The notes under the pieces were generated by a model that made no database searches, was not told where the DNA came from, and worked only from the letters and a program-made list of their open reading frames with translations. A stretch of 64,000 nt of DNA from G963663775 sp963663775. Its GTDB lineage: Bacteria; Bacillota; Clostridia; Oscillospirales; Butyricicoccaceae. The stretch is taken from contig OY760624.1 in the NCBI GenBank assembly GCA_963663775.1, forward strand, positions 620,001 to 684,000, given 5' to 3'. Shown piece by piece: positions 8,222 to 17,296 of this stretch. The translations under genes and the position numbers were made by a program. Numbering within the stretch: the first letter of the stretch is position 1; each line of letters begins with the position of its first letter.

Positions 8222-9385
8222 ATGTATCAGGTAAAGCTATTTAATAAAATCGCCAAGATTGGTCTGGATAAGTTCGATGACCGTTATACTTGCAGCGAAG
8301 ACACCGAACAGTATGATGCCGTGCTCGTGCGCTCTGCGAAGCTGCATGACACCGCATTTCCGGAATCCCTGCAGTGCATCGCTCGTGCAGGCGCAGGCGT
8401 CAACAACATTCCGCTTGACAAATGTGCAGAGCAGGGCATTGTGGTATTCAACACCCCCGGCGCAAATGCAAATGCGGTCAAGGAATTGGTCATCGCAGCA
8501 CTGCTGATGTCCTCCCGCAAGCTTGTAGACGGTCTGATTTGGACCCGCACCCTTTCCGGCAACGGTGCAGATATTGGCCCTATGGCGGAAAAAGGAAAGG
8601 CAAACTTCGCAGGTCCTGAAATCGAAGGCAAGCGTCTGGGCGTTATCGGTCTGGGTGCCATCGGTGTAAAGGTTGCGAATGCTGCCATCGGTTTGGGCAT
8701 GGAAGTCTATGGCTATGACCCGTTCCTGTCGGTTGATGCTGCACTGGCGCTCAGCCGCAGTGTTAAGCACGTAACCGAGCTGGATGAGATTTTCAAGAAC
8801 TGCGATTATATTACCGTACATGTCCCGCTGCTTGATGCAACCCGTGGCATTGTGGGCAAGGATTCTCTGGCTCTGATGAAGGACGGCGTGCGTGTCATCA
8901 ACTTGGCACGTGGCGAACTGGTCGACGAAGCGGCCATGATTGCAGCACTGGAAAGCGGAAAATGCGCATGCTATGTTTCCGACTTTGCAACCGAAGCCAT
9001 CTTGAAGGCACCGAATGCACTGACTTTCCCGCATTTGGGCGCTTCCACCGGCGAAAGCGAAGACAACTGCGCACAAATGGCAGTACAGGAAATTCGTGAT
9101 TATCTGGAAACCGGCACCATCCGCAACTCTGTCAACTTCCCCAACCTCAAGGTGCCTCGTGAAGGCGGCTTCCGCATCTGCATGATTCATGGCAATGTGC
9201 CGAACATGATTGGCTCCATCACCGCTGTGATGAGCGATAAGGGTGCAAACATTGAAAACATGGGCAATCGCTCTCGCGGCGAATATGCTTACACCATTAT
9301 GGACGTCGATGTGCAGCCTGATGCAGCCATGCTGGATGCTCTGAAGGGCATTGAAGGCATGATTCGTCTGCGTGTCATCGAGTAA
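8222..9385 (+). CDS. serA: D-3-phosphoglycerate dehydrogenase, short form with ACT domain
   Basis: A 387-residue NAD-dependent dehydrogenase that starts serine synthesis by oxidising 3-phosphoglycerate. The Rossmann motif GLGAIGVKVAN lies near residue 140, the catalytic Arg is in NLARGELVDE and the catalytic His in FPHLGASTGES. From about residue 315 there is a C-terminal ACT domain, the usual serine-sensing feedback module. The intervening domain found in long SerA forms is absent. I chose the ATG at 8222, preceded by GGAGAG; the TTG three bases earlier is less likely. Confidence 0.96.
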   Translation: MYQVKLFNKIAKIGLDKFDDRYTCSEDTEQYDAVLVRSAKLHDTAFPESLQCIARAGAGVNNIPLDKCAEQGIVVFNTPGANANAVKELVIAALLMSSRKLVDGLIWTRTLSGNGADIGPMAEKGKANFAGPEIEGKRLGVIGLGAIGVKVANAAIGLGMEVYGYDPFLSVDAALALSRSVKHVTELDEIFKNCDYITVHVPLLDATRGIVGKDSLALMKDGVRVINLARGELVDEAAMIAALESGKCACYVSDFATEAILKAPNALTFPHLGASTGESEDNCAQMAVQEIRDYLETGTIRNSVNFPNLKVPREGGFRICMIHGNVPNMIGSITAVMSDKGANIENMGNRSRGEYAYTIMDVDVQPDAAMLDALKGIEGMIRLRVIE

Positions 9386-9402
9386 TTCTATTTTCTGACC
9401 TC

Positions 9403-9440
9403 CACCCCTGTGCCATTCGCCGGCACAGGGGTGTTTTTTT
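9403..9440 (+). terminator. intrinsic terminator of serC-serA
   Basis: A 12-bp perfect stem (CACCCCTGTGCC with its complement) and a 7-base loop are followed by seven T residues. It lies 17 bases after the serA stop. Confidence 0.9.
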
Positions 9441-9445
9441 GTCGA

Positions 9446-10300
9446 TTGCATGCGGTATCTGCTATAAAATCGAGCTACAACCCCTGTCGCCTTGCGAACA
9501 AGGTATATGACTCCTGCCGCAGCAAAGAGTGCGTACGTGATTTACGTGTCTATTTGACACACGATGCGCAAGAACTCATCGACAACGCCCCTGTGAATGT
9601 CCGTGGTCGTGAAGCAGAACTGCTGTATGTCTGTATTGATGTGGAAAAAATTTCCTTTAATCGCGGATTTTATTCCGTTGATTGCCGCTTTTTCTACCGC
9701 ATTGTGGTGGAAATCTCGGGACCCATTGGCAACCCGCAAATTGTAGACGGTCTTGCAGTCTATGACAAACGTGTCATTTTATTTGGCAGCGATGGCGGTG
9801 CACGCATCTTTTCCTCTCGGTTTGTAAACGACAGCCCCGACATTCAAATGCGGCAGCGCAGCAATAACCCTGTGGCGGTTGTGGAAGTTGTCGACCCCAT
9901 CCTCTTGGAAGCCAAAATTGTAGAACCGCATTATCACTGCGGCTGCGGCTGTGAACTGGCAGAAATCCCCCATGGCATTGAAAATCTGTTCCAATCGCCG
10001 ATTTGCATGCGTCCCAACACACGCCGCTTGTTTGTGACCTTAGGACAATTTTGCATCATCCGTCTGGAGCGGGACATTCAACTACTTATGCCTGCATATG
10101 ATATTTGTATGCCGGAACGAGATTGTAGTTCCAATGGTCCAGACCCTGACGAAGACCCCTGCGACATGTTTGACCATTTCCAATTTCCTGTGGATGAGTT
10201 CTTCCCTCCACGGCAAGAGCCGCATCATCACGGCTGTGGCTGCCGCAGCGGCTGCGAACTTGACCCCCGTGCGGAAGGCGGCTGCCGCAAGCTTTGCTAA
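9446..10300 (+). CDS. conserved Cys/His-rich protein of unknown function
   Basis: I recognise no characterised family. The protein has an N-terminal motif NPCRLANKVYDSCRSKECVRD, a beta-rich middle, and a tail with metal-ligand-like clusters: HYHCGCGCEL near mid-protein, HHHGCGCRSGC near the C-terminus and a final CRKLC. Proteins opening with a similar KVYDSC...DLRVYL motif occur in clostridial genomes as uncharacterised proteins. There is no signal peptide or membrane segment. The start is doubtful: the frame has no ATG, and the TTG at 9446 falls just after the serA terminator with no good ribosome site. A -10-like TATAAA lies at about 9462. Expression and true start are therefore unresolved, but the conserved composition makes the reading frame credible. 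Confidence 0.6.
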   Translation: MHAVSAIKSSYNPCRLANKVYDSCRSKECVRDLRVYLTHDAQELIDNAPVNVRGREAELLYVCIDVEKISFNRGFYSVDCRFFYRIVVEISGPIGNPQIVDGLAVYDKRVILFGSDGGARIFSSRFVNDSPDIQMRQRSNNPVAVVEVVDPILLEAKIVEPHYHCGCGCELAEIPHGIENLFQSPICMRPNTRRLFVTLGQFCIIRLERDIQLLMPAYDICMPERDCSSNGPDPDEDPCDMFDHFQFPVDEFFPPRQEPHHHGCGCRSGCELDPRAEGGCRKLC

Positions 10301-10414
10301 TGTGCGCATCCTGATGGAGTATCCTTTGGATTTTCCCTGCAAAGTTCCTGCATAATTCGCTTTTGCGATTCTTCTGATGCTCCTTCATTTTTCCTCGTAC
10401 TTGTCCCATTCCAC

Positions 10415-10486
10415 AAAAAACACCCTATCCATTGGCGTATCCATTTGTCTTGACAGATGTTTGCCTATGTGTTTCGGGTGTTTTTT
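10415..10486. terminator. nested hairpin, probable bidirectional terminator
   Basis: Outer arms 10415-10425 (A6 then CACCC) and 10476-10486 (GGGTG then T6) are perfectly complementary over 11 bp. The 50-base loop holds a second hairpin, CATTTG at 10442-10447 with CAGATG at 10454-10459. The T6 run on one strand and the A6 run on the other fit termination in both directions, but the long structured loop is unusual for a simple terminator. Confidence 0.5.
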
Positions 10487-10541
10487 CTTTTTGCAGGACG
10501 TCTGTTTTACATACTTTTTATTTCCGCTCTTCTATTTTCGT

Positions 10542-10570
10542 TTGTAAATCTACCCATTCCGTGCTATAAT
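10542..10570 (+). promoter_or_regulatory. promoter for pcrA
   Basis: TTGTAA, a 17-base spacer and a perfect TATAAT lie about 135 bases upstream of the pcrA ATG. Confidence 0.6.
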
Positions 10571-10704
10571 AGCATTATAAATGAATTTTTCTGCTTATAA
10601 ACTCACTTTTCCCCCTTTTTATTGAAGTGACCTTGTGCAGACGTTTCTGTTTCACACAACCCAATGCAGTCCTCCGATTGCATGCGTAAATAAGGATAAC
10701 TATT

Positions 10705-13092
10705 ATGGAACCATCTACATTTGATGTTAAATTTTCGTCGATTCGCCGTGCAATTATTGAAGAGCAGTTTTCTGCCTTGAATGACCGTCAAAAAGAAGCC
10801 GTTTTTCATACAGAAGGTCCTCTTTTGGTATTAGCAGGTGCGGGAAGCGGCAAAACAACCGTTTTAATCCAACGCATTATCAATATCCTGAAATTTGGGC
10901 AAGGCGTACAGTATGCGTATGCGCCCGCCAATGCAACCGAAGATGACCTTTTGTTTTTGGCAGAATATCTTTCTCACCCCAACCAAGCCAATCGGCTGCG
11001 TGCAGAATCCCTGTGCGCCATTGAGCCTGCAAAGCCGTGGGAAGTGATTGCCATCACCTTCACCAACAAAGCCGCTGCAGAACTGCGTGAGCGTCTGATT
11101 CGTGCCATTGGTGCGGAAGATGCCGGTGCGATTTGGGCGCACACCTTCCACACCGCTTGCCTGCGTATTCTGCGCCGTCATATTGAAAAAATTGGCTATG
11201 CGGATAATTTCACGATTTATGACGAGGACGATAAAAAGCGGGTGATTACGGACATCCTCAAACGGCTCAATCTGGATGATAAAATTTTCGACCCCAAACA
11301 GGTCGCAGGCGTCATCAGCCGTGCCAAAGACAGCCTGCAGTCTGCCAAGCAATTCGCAGAAATCGTGCAGGAAGATTTCCACAAAAGCAAAATTGCCGAA
11401 ATCTATGCCATTTATCAAAAAGAGATGCACGCTGCCAATGCTCTGGATTTTGATGACATCATTTATCAAACCGTGCGCCTGCTGCGTGAAAACTCTTCTA
11501 TTTTGGCATACTATCAGCAAAAATTCCGCTATGTCTTGACGGATGAATATCAAGATACCAACCATGCGCAATATGTTCTGACCGCTTTGCTTGCCGGCGG
11601 ACGTGAAAACATCTGTGTGGTTGGGGACGATGACCAGTCCATCTATAAATTCCGTGGCGCAACCATTACCAACATTCTGGAATTTGAGAAACAGTATCCC
11701 ACGGCAACCGTTATTCGACTTGAGCAGAATTATCGCTCCACCGGCACGATTTTGAACGCTGCCAACGGGCTTATCCGCAACAACAGCTATCGCAAAGGCA
11801 AAGAACTCTGGACACAGTCCGACATCGGCTCTAAAATTCGCCTGCATCGTTCCGATACCCAAGAAGGCGAGGCACAATATATCGCCGAATGTATTTTGGA
11901 AGGCATTGCAGCAGGTAAGAAGTGGAGTGACTATGCCGTTTTATACCGCAACAACGTACTTTCCAACAACATTGAAGGCATTTTCCGCCGCAACTCCATT
12001 CCCTACCGTATCTACAAAGGGCGTGACTTCTTCAGCCGTGCAGAAATCAAGGATATGTTTGCCTATCTCTGGGTGATTGAAAACCCTGCCGATACCCTGC
12101 GTCTGAAGCGCATCGTCAATGTGCCGGCACGCAAAATCGGTGACCGTTCCATTGCGGTTGCCGAAGAAACTGCGGCAGCAAACGGCGTCGACCTGTTTGA
12201 GGTTTTGCGCAATGCCTCGCAATACCCGGCACTCTCCCGCAGTGCCTCTGCCATGGAAAAATTCGCCTCCATGATAGACACCCTACGTGAACAGCGGGAA
12301 TTTCTCAGCTTGCCGGAATTATATGAAGAACTGCTGCAAAAGAGCGGTTATATCGATGCTCTGCTCGCCAAGTCTGACATGGAATCCCGTTCACGCGGCG
12401 AAAATGTGATGGAACTCAAGTCTAACCTGACAGATTATGCTGAAAAAGTCGAAAATGCAACCCTCAGCACATTTTTAGAGGACATGGCACTGTATACCGA
12501 TGCGGACCAAACCGGCGAGGATGAGGATGCGGTTCTGATGATGACCATGCACAGCGCAAAGGGACTGGAATTTCCCACTGTCTTTATCGCCGGACTGGAA
12601 GACGGCATTTTCCCCTCCTTCCGTTCCACTGAGCGTGACGAGGATTTGGAGGAGGAACGCCGCTTGTGCTATGTTGCGCTGACACGTGCCAAGCAACACC
12701 TTTATCTGACCTGTGCAGAACGCCGCATGATGTATGGACAGACTCGTTACAGCAAGCCCTCCCGCTTTGTCAATGAAATTCCAACGGAATATGTTGATTC
12801 CAACATCACTGTTCGGCAAATGCGTGCTTCCGCCGAGCGTGACGAAGATGCCAAGCGTACGCCTGGTGTGGCATTCCGCTCCAATGATACCTTTCGTACG
12901 TCTGTTGTGCAAACCGCTGCCAAGTCCCCGACCTTTACAGTGGGTGACCGTGTCAAGCACAAGGCATTTGGGGAGGGCACCATCCAAAGTGCCAAGCCCA
13001 TGGGTGGTGACCAACTTTTGGAAATCTTGTTTGCAAAAGGTACCAAACGCCTAATGGCGAAGAGTGCCATGCAGTTTATGCAAAAACTATAA
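10705..13092 (+). CDS. pcrA: ATP-dependent DNA helicase PcrA/UvrD
   Basis: A 795-residue superfamily 1A 3'-5' helicase acting in nucleotide excision repair and removal of proteins from DNA. Visible motifs are the Q-motif LNDRQKEAV, Walker A AGAGSGKTT (residues 44-52), TFTNKAAAELRERL (Ia), DEYQDTN (II), GDDDQSIYKFRGA (III), EQNYRST (IV), MTMHSAKGLEFP (V) and VALTRAKQHLY (VI). Between motifs I and Ia is an extra segment of about 40 residues, as in clostridial homologues. The last 50 residues form the Tudor-like RNA-polymerase-binding domain (GDRVKHKAFGEGTI). The ATG follows AAGGA at 8 bases. The gene is monocistronic, with its own promoter and a downstream terminator. Confidence 0.96.
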   Translation: MEPSTFDVKFSSIRRAIIEEQFSALNDRQKEAVFHTEGPLLVLAGAGSGKTTVLIQRIINILKFGQGVQYAYAPANATEDDLLFLAEYLSHPNQANRLRAESLCAIEPAKPWEVIAITFTNKAAAELRERLIRAIGAEDAGAIWAHTFHTACLRILRRHIEKIGYADNFTIYDEDDKKRVITDILKRLNLDDKIFDPKQVAGVISRAKDSLQSAKQFAEIVQEDFHKSKIAEIYAIYQKEMHAANALDFDDIIYQTVRLLRENSSILAYYQQKFRYVLTDEYQDTNHAQYVLTALLAGGRENICVVGDDDQSIYKFRGATITNILEFEKQYPTATVIRLEQNYRSTGTILNAANGLIRNNSYRKGKELWTQSDIGSKIRLHRSDTQEGEAQYIAECILEGIAAGKKWSDYAVLYRNNVLSNNIEGIFRRNSIPYRIYKGRDFFSRAEIKDMFAYLWVIENPADTLRLKRIVNVPARKIGDRSIAVAEETAAANGVDLFEVLRNASQYPALSRSASAMEKFASMIDTLREQREFLSLPELYEELLQKSGYIDALLAKSDMESRSRGENVMELKSNLTDYAEKVENATLSTFLEDMALYTDADQTGEDEDAVLMMTMHSAKGLEFPTVFIAGLEDGIFPSFRSTERDEDLEEERRLCYVALTRAKQHLYLTCAERRMMYGQTRYSKPSRFVNEIPTEYVDSNITVRQMRASAERDEDAKRTPGVAFRSNDTFRTSVVQTAAKSPTFTVGDRVKHKAFGEGTIQSAKPMGGDQLLEILFAKGTKRLMAKSAMQFMQKL

Positions 13093-13108
13093 ACACCGAT
13101 ATTGGAAC

Positions 13109-13159
13109 TATCAAACAGGGGAATCAGAAACGTCATTCACTGTCCCCCCCTGTTTGATA
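13109..13159. repeat. perfect 13-bp inverted repeat
   Basis: TATCAAACAGGGG at 13109-13121 is exactly complementary to 13147-13159, with a 25-base loop. It lies between the pcrA stop and the terminator. No T-run follows, so it is not an ordinary intrinsic terminator; it may stabilise the pcrA mRNA end. Confidence 0.6.
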
Positions 13160-13175
13160 TTATGCCTATCTGGTC

Positions 13176-13214
13176 AAAAAAAGCGAAAGTCAGCCATCTG
13201 ACTTTCGCTTTTTT
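13176..13214. terminator. bidirectional terminator between pcrA and the symporter
   Basis: An 11-bp GC-containing stem (GCGAAAGTCAG with its complement) and a 4-base loop are flanked by A7 on one side and T6 on the other. It separates the convergent pcrA and symporter genes. Confidence 0.92.
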
Positions 13215-13235
13215 GATTACTTAGAAAAGATACGC

Positions 13236-14882
13236 TTATGCGCCCAAAACCAGCGGAGAGAACACGATGTATGCCAACAGCATGACACCCAAGGTGACTG
13301 CTGCAACCACTTTACCATGCTTCCAAGGTGTCAAATCGACTGCCTTTGCATCTTCCAACACGAAATCGGTTTCGCGCGGACGAACCTTCACGATGACAGC
13401 CATCAACAGCATGTCAAACACAAACAAAACCGCCGTAAAGTACAGATAGTGAATGTTCTCCAGCGCAGAAATCATATTGCGCAAGCCGAACTGCAAAATC
13501 ATGTACAGCACCACGTGCACCGGAATTACAACCTTTGCCGCATAGGACGGAACCTTCTTCCAGAAGAAACCGCAAATCAAGCACACAAAAATCGGGGTGT
13601 TAAACGCCGCAAACGCAGAGTTTACGAAAGTGGTGATGCCGCCCATGTACAGCATGAAGGGTGACAGAATTGTCGCAACCACTGCAATGACTGTACCAAA
13701 GGTTTGACCGATTTTTACCATCTTTGCATCAGATGCATTCGGCGCAAACAGCGGGCGATGAATGTCCAGTGCATAAATGGTCGATGCCGAGTTCAGCACG
13801 GAGTTAAACGAAGACAAAATTGCGCCGAACATCACTGCGGCAAAGAATCCGAGCAACGGCTTGGGCATGATGTTTGCAACCAACATCGGATATGCGGAGT
13901 CACCATTTGCACCCAATGCGTCCTGTCCAAAGAGGATAAACGCAATAATGCCAGGGATTACAATGATGATGGGCGTCATAATCTTCAAAAAACCTGCGAA
14001 AACAGCACCTTTCTGTGCCTCTTTCAAGTTCTTTGCACCAAATGTACGCTGAATAATGGACTGGTTGGTTGCCCAATAATACAGATTGTTGATGAGCAGA
14101 CCGGTGAACAGCAGCGGCCATGGCAAATATGGCTCGTTCAAATCCGGCGCATCAATTGCGTTGAGCATGGTCGGGTCAAACGTTGTGAACGTGTGCCAGC
14201 CTTCCATAAATCCGCCGCCTGTCATTTGACCCACTGCAATCAAGCCAAAAATCGGAACCAACAGACCGCCGATAATCAAACCGCAGCCATTGATGGAGTC
14301 TGAAAGCGCAATCGCCTTCAAGCCGCCGCAAATTGCATAAATGGAGCCTACTACAGCGGTCAGCACGCAGACGATTGCAATCGCTGCAAACTGAGAAACA
14401 CCCAACATTTGGTCGAGCTGAAAAATCTTCACGAACACTTGTGCGCCTGCATATAAGATATTCGGCAGCATAATCACAACATAGGACAGCAATACGATAA
14501 ACGAAACCAAACGGCGTGTGCCGGTGTCATAACGCTGCTCAAAAAACTGCGGTACCGTTGTCAAGCCGGTCTTGAGATATTTCGGCATCAATGCAAACGC
14601 CAAAATAACCAATGCCACAGCCGAAGTAACTTCCCATCCCATCGGGCTCATACCAATGCGCACCGATTGTCCGTTCATACCAACCAGCTGCTCCGCCGAC
14701 AGGTTTGTCATCAGCAGAGAACCCGCAATGACACCGCCTGTCAACCCGCGTCCAGCCAAATAATAGCCTTCCTGGGTATCCAGCTTATCGCCGCGCGTTT
14801 TCCACCAAGAAATCAATGCAACCAACGCAGTAAACCCCAAAAAGGTTATCCCCGTGAATGCCAGTGAATTCAAAAAATTCAT
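13236..14882 (-). CDS. sodium/solute symporter (SSS family, YidK/SLC5-like)
   Basis: A 548-residue membrane protein of the sodium:solute symporter family, with about 13-14 hydrophobic segments. The N-terminal half carries YYLAGRGLTGG and GSLLMTNLSAEQLVGMNG, the latter matching the sugar/inositol-type SLC5 branch (YidK, SglT) rather than PutP. The actual solute is unknown. The ATG at 14882 follows AAGGGGA at 6 bases. It is a single-gene unit with an unusually long, structured upstream region and ends at the terminator shared with pcrA. Confidence 0.9.
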   Translation of the reverse strand: MNFLNSLAFTGITFLGFTALVALISWWKTRGDKLDTQEGYYLAGRGLTGGVIAGSLLMTNLSAEQLVGMNGQSVRIGMSPMGWEVTSAVALVILAFALMPKYLKTGLTTVPQFFEQRYDTGTRRLVSFIVLLSYVVIMLPNILYAGAQVFVKIFQLDQMLGVSQFAAIAIVCVLTAVVGSIYAICGGLKAIALSDSINGCGLIIGGLLVPIFGLIAVGQMTGGGFMEGWHTFTTFDPTMLNAIDAPDLNEPYLPWPLLFTGLLINNLYYWATNQSIIQRTFGAKNLKEAQKGAVFAGFLKIMTPIIIVIPGIIAFILFGQDALGANGDSAYPMLVANIMPKPLLGFFAAVMFGAILSSFNSVLNSASTIYALDIHRPLFAPNASDAKMVKIGQTFGTVIAVVATILSPFMLYMGGITTFVNSAFAAFNTPIFVCLICGFFWKKVPSYAAKVVIPVHVVLYMILQFGLRNMISALENIHYLYFTAVLFVFDMLLMAVIVKVRPRETDFVLEDAKAVDLTPWKHGKVVAAVTLGVMLLAYIVFSPLVLGA

Positions 14883-15434
14883 GTTCTTCCCCTTTTTCTC
14901 TTGTCCCGATTTTTAGGAGGGACATCCAACTTTTTCATCTGTGCAACATCTGCTTTTTTCTCTTCTTAAAAAAGCCATCCACAGGCAGACATTCTCCCCG
15001 CTCCTGCATCGCAGGGCCACAGCCTTGTTCCACACCAGACACTTGCAGGCACGCCTGGCATCTTGCTGTTTTGAATCTCTGCTCTCTAATTTGCACGCAT
15101 ATGATTGTAACACACATCCACCGTTCAGGCTATATTTCAATCAACATAAAAGTTTGCACTGCATTTTGTGCAATTCGCATAACACATTATTTCACATTAC
15201 ATATATCTCGCCAATCTTTTCTATGTTTGATACTATTTTTATTGTACATTTTTATATGATATGCTTCTTGTGCACTGTGCTTTTTCTGCGACCGCAGTGT
15301 TGTTTCTCCCCCGTTTTTTGCCTGGTTTTTACAACCTTTTCAGGCAAAACACTACCCTTTTTTATCCAAAAGAGCAAAACAGGCGTGCATTTTGCACGCC
15401 TGTTTTTTACAATCGTATTGAAATTTAAGAGTCT
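14883..15434. other. 552-base region with structured leader upstream of the symporter
   Basis: There is no convincing gene here. On the minus strand, TACAAT at 15104-15109 could be a -10. Downstream follow short inverted repeats, CAGGC/GCCTG at about 15048-15059 and CCTGC/GCAGG at about 15003-15015, then GCC...GGC followed by T6 around 14967-14983. This resembles a structured leader that ends in a terminator-like element before the symporter, but it matches no riboswitch class I know. Near 15316-15349 a TTTTGCCTG/CAGGCAAAA stem with a 16-base loop is a second, weaker hairpin. The aspS terminator occupies the other end. Confidence 0.4.
15376..15408. terminator. terminator of the hisS-aspS unit
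   Basis: A 12-14 bp stem around CAGGCGTGCA and TGCACGCCTG with a 3-base loop lies 27 bases beyond the aspS stop (minus strand). T-rich sequence follows on both strands. Confidence 0.85.
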
Positions 15435-17237
15435 TTAGGCTTCGTCTTCTGTGCGAACAATCGCAATGGACAATTCATCCAACTGCTTTTCCTCTACCAC
15501 ATCCGGACAAGACATCATCAAATCGGAGGCATTCTGCACCTTTGGAAATGCAATCACGTCACGAATAGAGTCGTGTCCTGCAAGCAGCATGCACAAACGG
15601 TCTAAGCCGTATGCCAAGCCACCATGCGGAGGTGCTCCATAGGAAAATGCAGCAATCAAATGTCCAAACTGTTCCTGTGCCTTTTCTTCCGTGAATCCCA
15701 ACGCACGGAACATGCGTGTCTGCAATGCGGAATCATGAATACGGATGGAGCCGCCGCCCAATTCACAGCCGTTTAGGATAATGTCATACGCCTTGGCACG
15801 CACGGCACGCGGATTGGTGTCGAGCAGCTCCAAATCTTCCTCCATGGGTGCAGTGAACGGGTGATGCTTTGCCACCAAACGGTCTTCCTCTTCGCTGTAT
15901 TCAAACTGCGGAAATTCTGTCACCCACAGCAATTTATAATCATCCTTGCGCAGCAATCCCAAACGCTTTGCCAATTCACAACGCAGTGCACCCAAAGAAA
16001 TCAATGCGGTGTCACGGTCGGCATCTGCCACAACAAACAGCAAATCGCCTGCCTTTGCATTTGCACGGGTCTTGATGGCTTCCAGTTCCTCTTCCGACAA
16101 AAATTTTGCGAAGGAGGAGGTCATGCTGCCATCCGATGCCAGCTTCATCCATGCCAAGCCCTTTGCACGATAGGTTTTCACGAATTCCGCTAACTTATCG
16201 ATTTCCTTGCGAGGGAACTTATCCGCATAGCCATCTACATTGATTAAACGCACCGTACCGCCATTTTCCACGGTGTCATGAAACACCTTGAACGAGCATT
16301 TTTGCGCAATATCCGAAATATCGCAAATTTCAAAGCCAAATCGTACATCAGGCTTGTCCGAGCCATAGCGGTTCATGGCTTCTTCATACGGCATACGCGG
16401 CAGGGGCAATGCAATATCCACACCAAGTGCTTCTTTAAACACACGCTGCAAGAACCCTTCATTGACGGCAATCACGTCATCCTGCTCCACAAATGACATT
16501 TCCAAGTCGATTTGTGTAAACTCCGGCTGACGGTCTGCACGCAAATCCTCGTCACGGAAGCAGCGGGTAATCTGCAGATAGCGGTCGATGCCCGACAGCA
16601 TCAGCAGCTGCTTGTACTGCTGCGGAGACTGCGGCAGTGCATAAAACTTGCCTGCATGCACACGAGAAGGCACCAGATAATCACGTGCGCCTTCCGGCGT
16701 GGACTTGGTAAGCATTGGCGTTTCGATTTCCAAAAAGCCGTTTTCATCAAAATAATTGCGTGCAATTTGGGTCACACGATGGCGCAGCATCAGATTGCGC
16801 TGCATGGAAGGACGGCGCAAATCCAGATACCGATATTTCAACCGAATCTGGTCACCCACTTCCTTTTCATCGGAAATTTCAAACGGTGTGGTTTCCGCTT
16901 TGGACAAAATGCGCAATTCTTCCGCCATAATCTCGACTTCGCCGGTCGGCATTTTGGTGTTCACCGCAGCATCATCACGTGCCGTCAGCTTGCCGCGAAC
17001 CGCAATGACAAATTCCGTGCGCACGCCAAATGCCATTTGGAACAATTCCGCATTGACCGATTTGTCAAATGTGCACTGCACGACACCCGTACGGTCACGC
17101 ACGAGCAAAAACAATACGCCGCCATTGTCACGCACACGGTCACACCAGCCGTTGATAATGACCTCGCGCCCCACATCTGTTTTGCGCAAATCACCGCAGT
17201 AATCTGTGCGCTTCATCCCATTGATAGAGGTAGACAT
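15435..17237 (-). CDS. aspS: aspartyl-tRNA synthetase
   Basis: A 600-residue class II synthetase of the bacterial type. The N-terminal OB-fold anticodon domain (VIINGWCDRVRDNGGVLFLLVRDRTG) is followed by catalytic motif 2 (RCFRDEDLRADRQPEFTQIDLEMSF) and motif 3 (GGLAYGLDRL), with the bacterial GAD insertion domain in the middle. The ATG at 17237 follows AAAGGA at 9 bases; upstream in-frame codons are unlikely. It lies 59 bases after hisS on the same strand, the common hisS-aspS pairing. Whether it is discriminating or also charges tRNA-Asn cannot be decided from this window. Confidence 0.97.
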   Translation of the reverse strand: MSTSINGMKRTDYCGDLRKTDVGREVIINGWCDRVRDNGGVLFLLVRDRTGVVQCTFDKSVNAELFQMAFGVRTEFVIAVRGKLTARDDAAVNTKMPTGEVEIMAEELRILSKAETTPFEISDEKEVGDQIRLKYRYLDLRRPSMQRNLMLRHRVTQIARNYFDENGFLEIETPMLTKSTPEGARDYLVPSRVHAGKFYALPQSPQQYKQLLMLSGIDRYLQITRCFRDEDLRADRQPEFTQIDLEMSFVEQDDVIAVNEGFLQRVFKEALGVDIALPLPRMPYEEAMNRYGSDKPDVRFGFEICDISDIAQKCSFKVFHDTVENGGTVRLINVDGYADKFPRKEIDKLAEFVKTYRAKGLAWMKLASDGSMTSSFAKFLSEEELEAIKTRANAKAGDLLFVVADADRDTALISLGALRCELAKRLGLLRKDDYKLLWVTEFPQFEYSEEEDRLVAKHHPFTAPMEEDLELLDTNPRAVRAKAYDIILNGCELGGGSIRIHDSALQTRMFRALGFTEEKAQEQFGHLIAAFSYGAPPHGGLAYGLDRLCMLLAGHDSIRDVIAFPKVQNASDLMMSCPDVVEEKQLDELSIAIVRTEDEA

Positions 17238-17296
17238 ATTTTTCATTCCTTTGCTTTTGTTAGTTGGTGGAATCCGAGCGGCATTTTCCGCCTGCT

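Larger units (their letters stand above)
10301..10704. other. intergenic region upstream of pcrA
   Basis: This 404-base, AT-rich interval contains no convincing gene. It holds the nested stem-loop at 10415-10486 and the pcrA promoter at 10542-10570, followed by a leader of about 125 bases. Nothing else stands out. Confidence 0.6.

Noticed and set aside
7233..9451. Long minus-strand frames of 290 and 404 codons opposite serC and serA.
   Set aside because: They mirror codon bias of the sense genes and contain no known domain; serC and serA are unambiguous.
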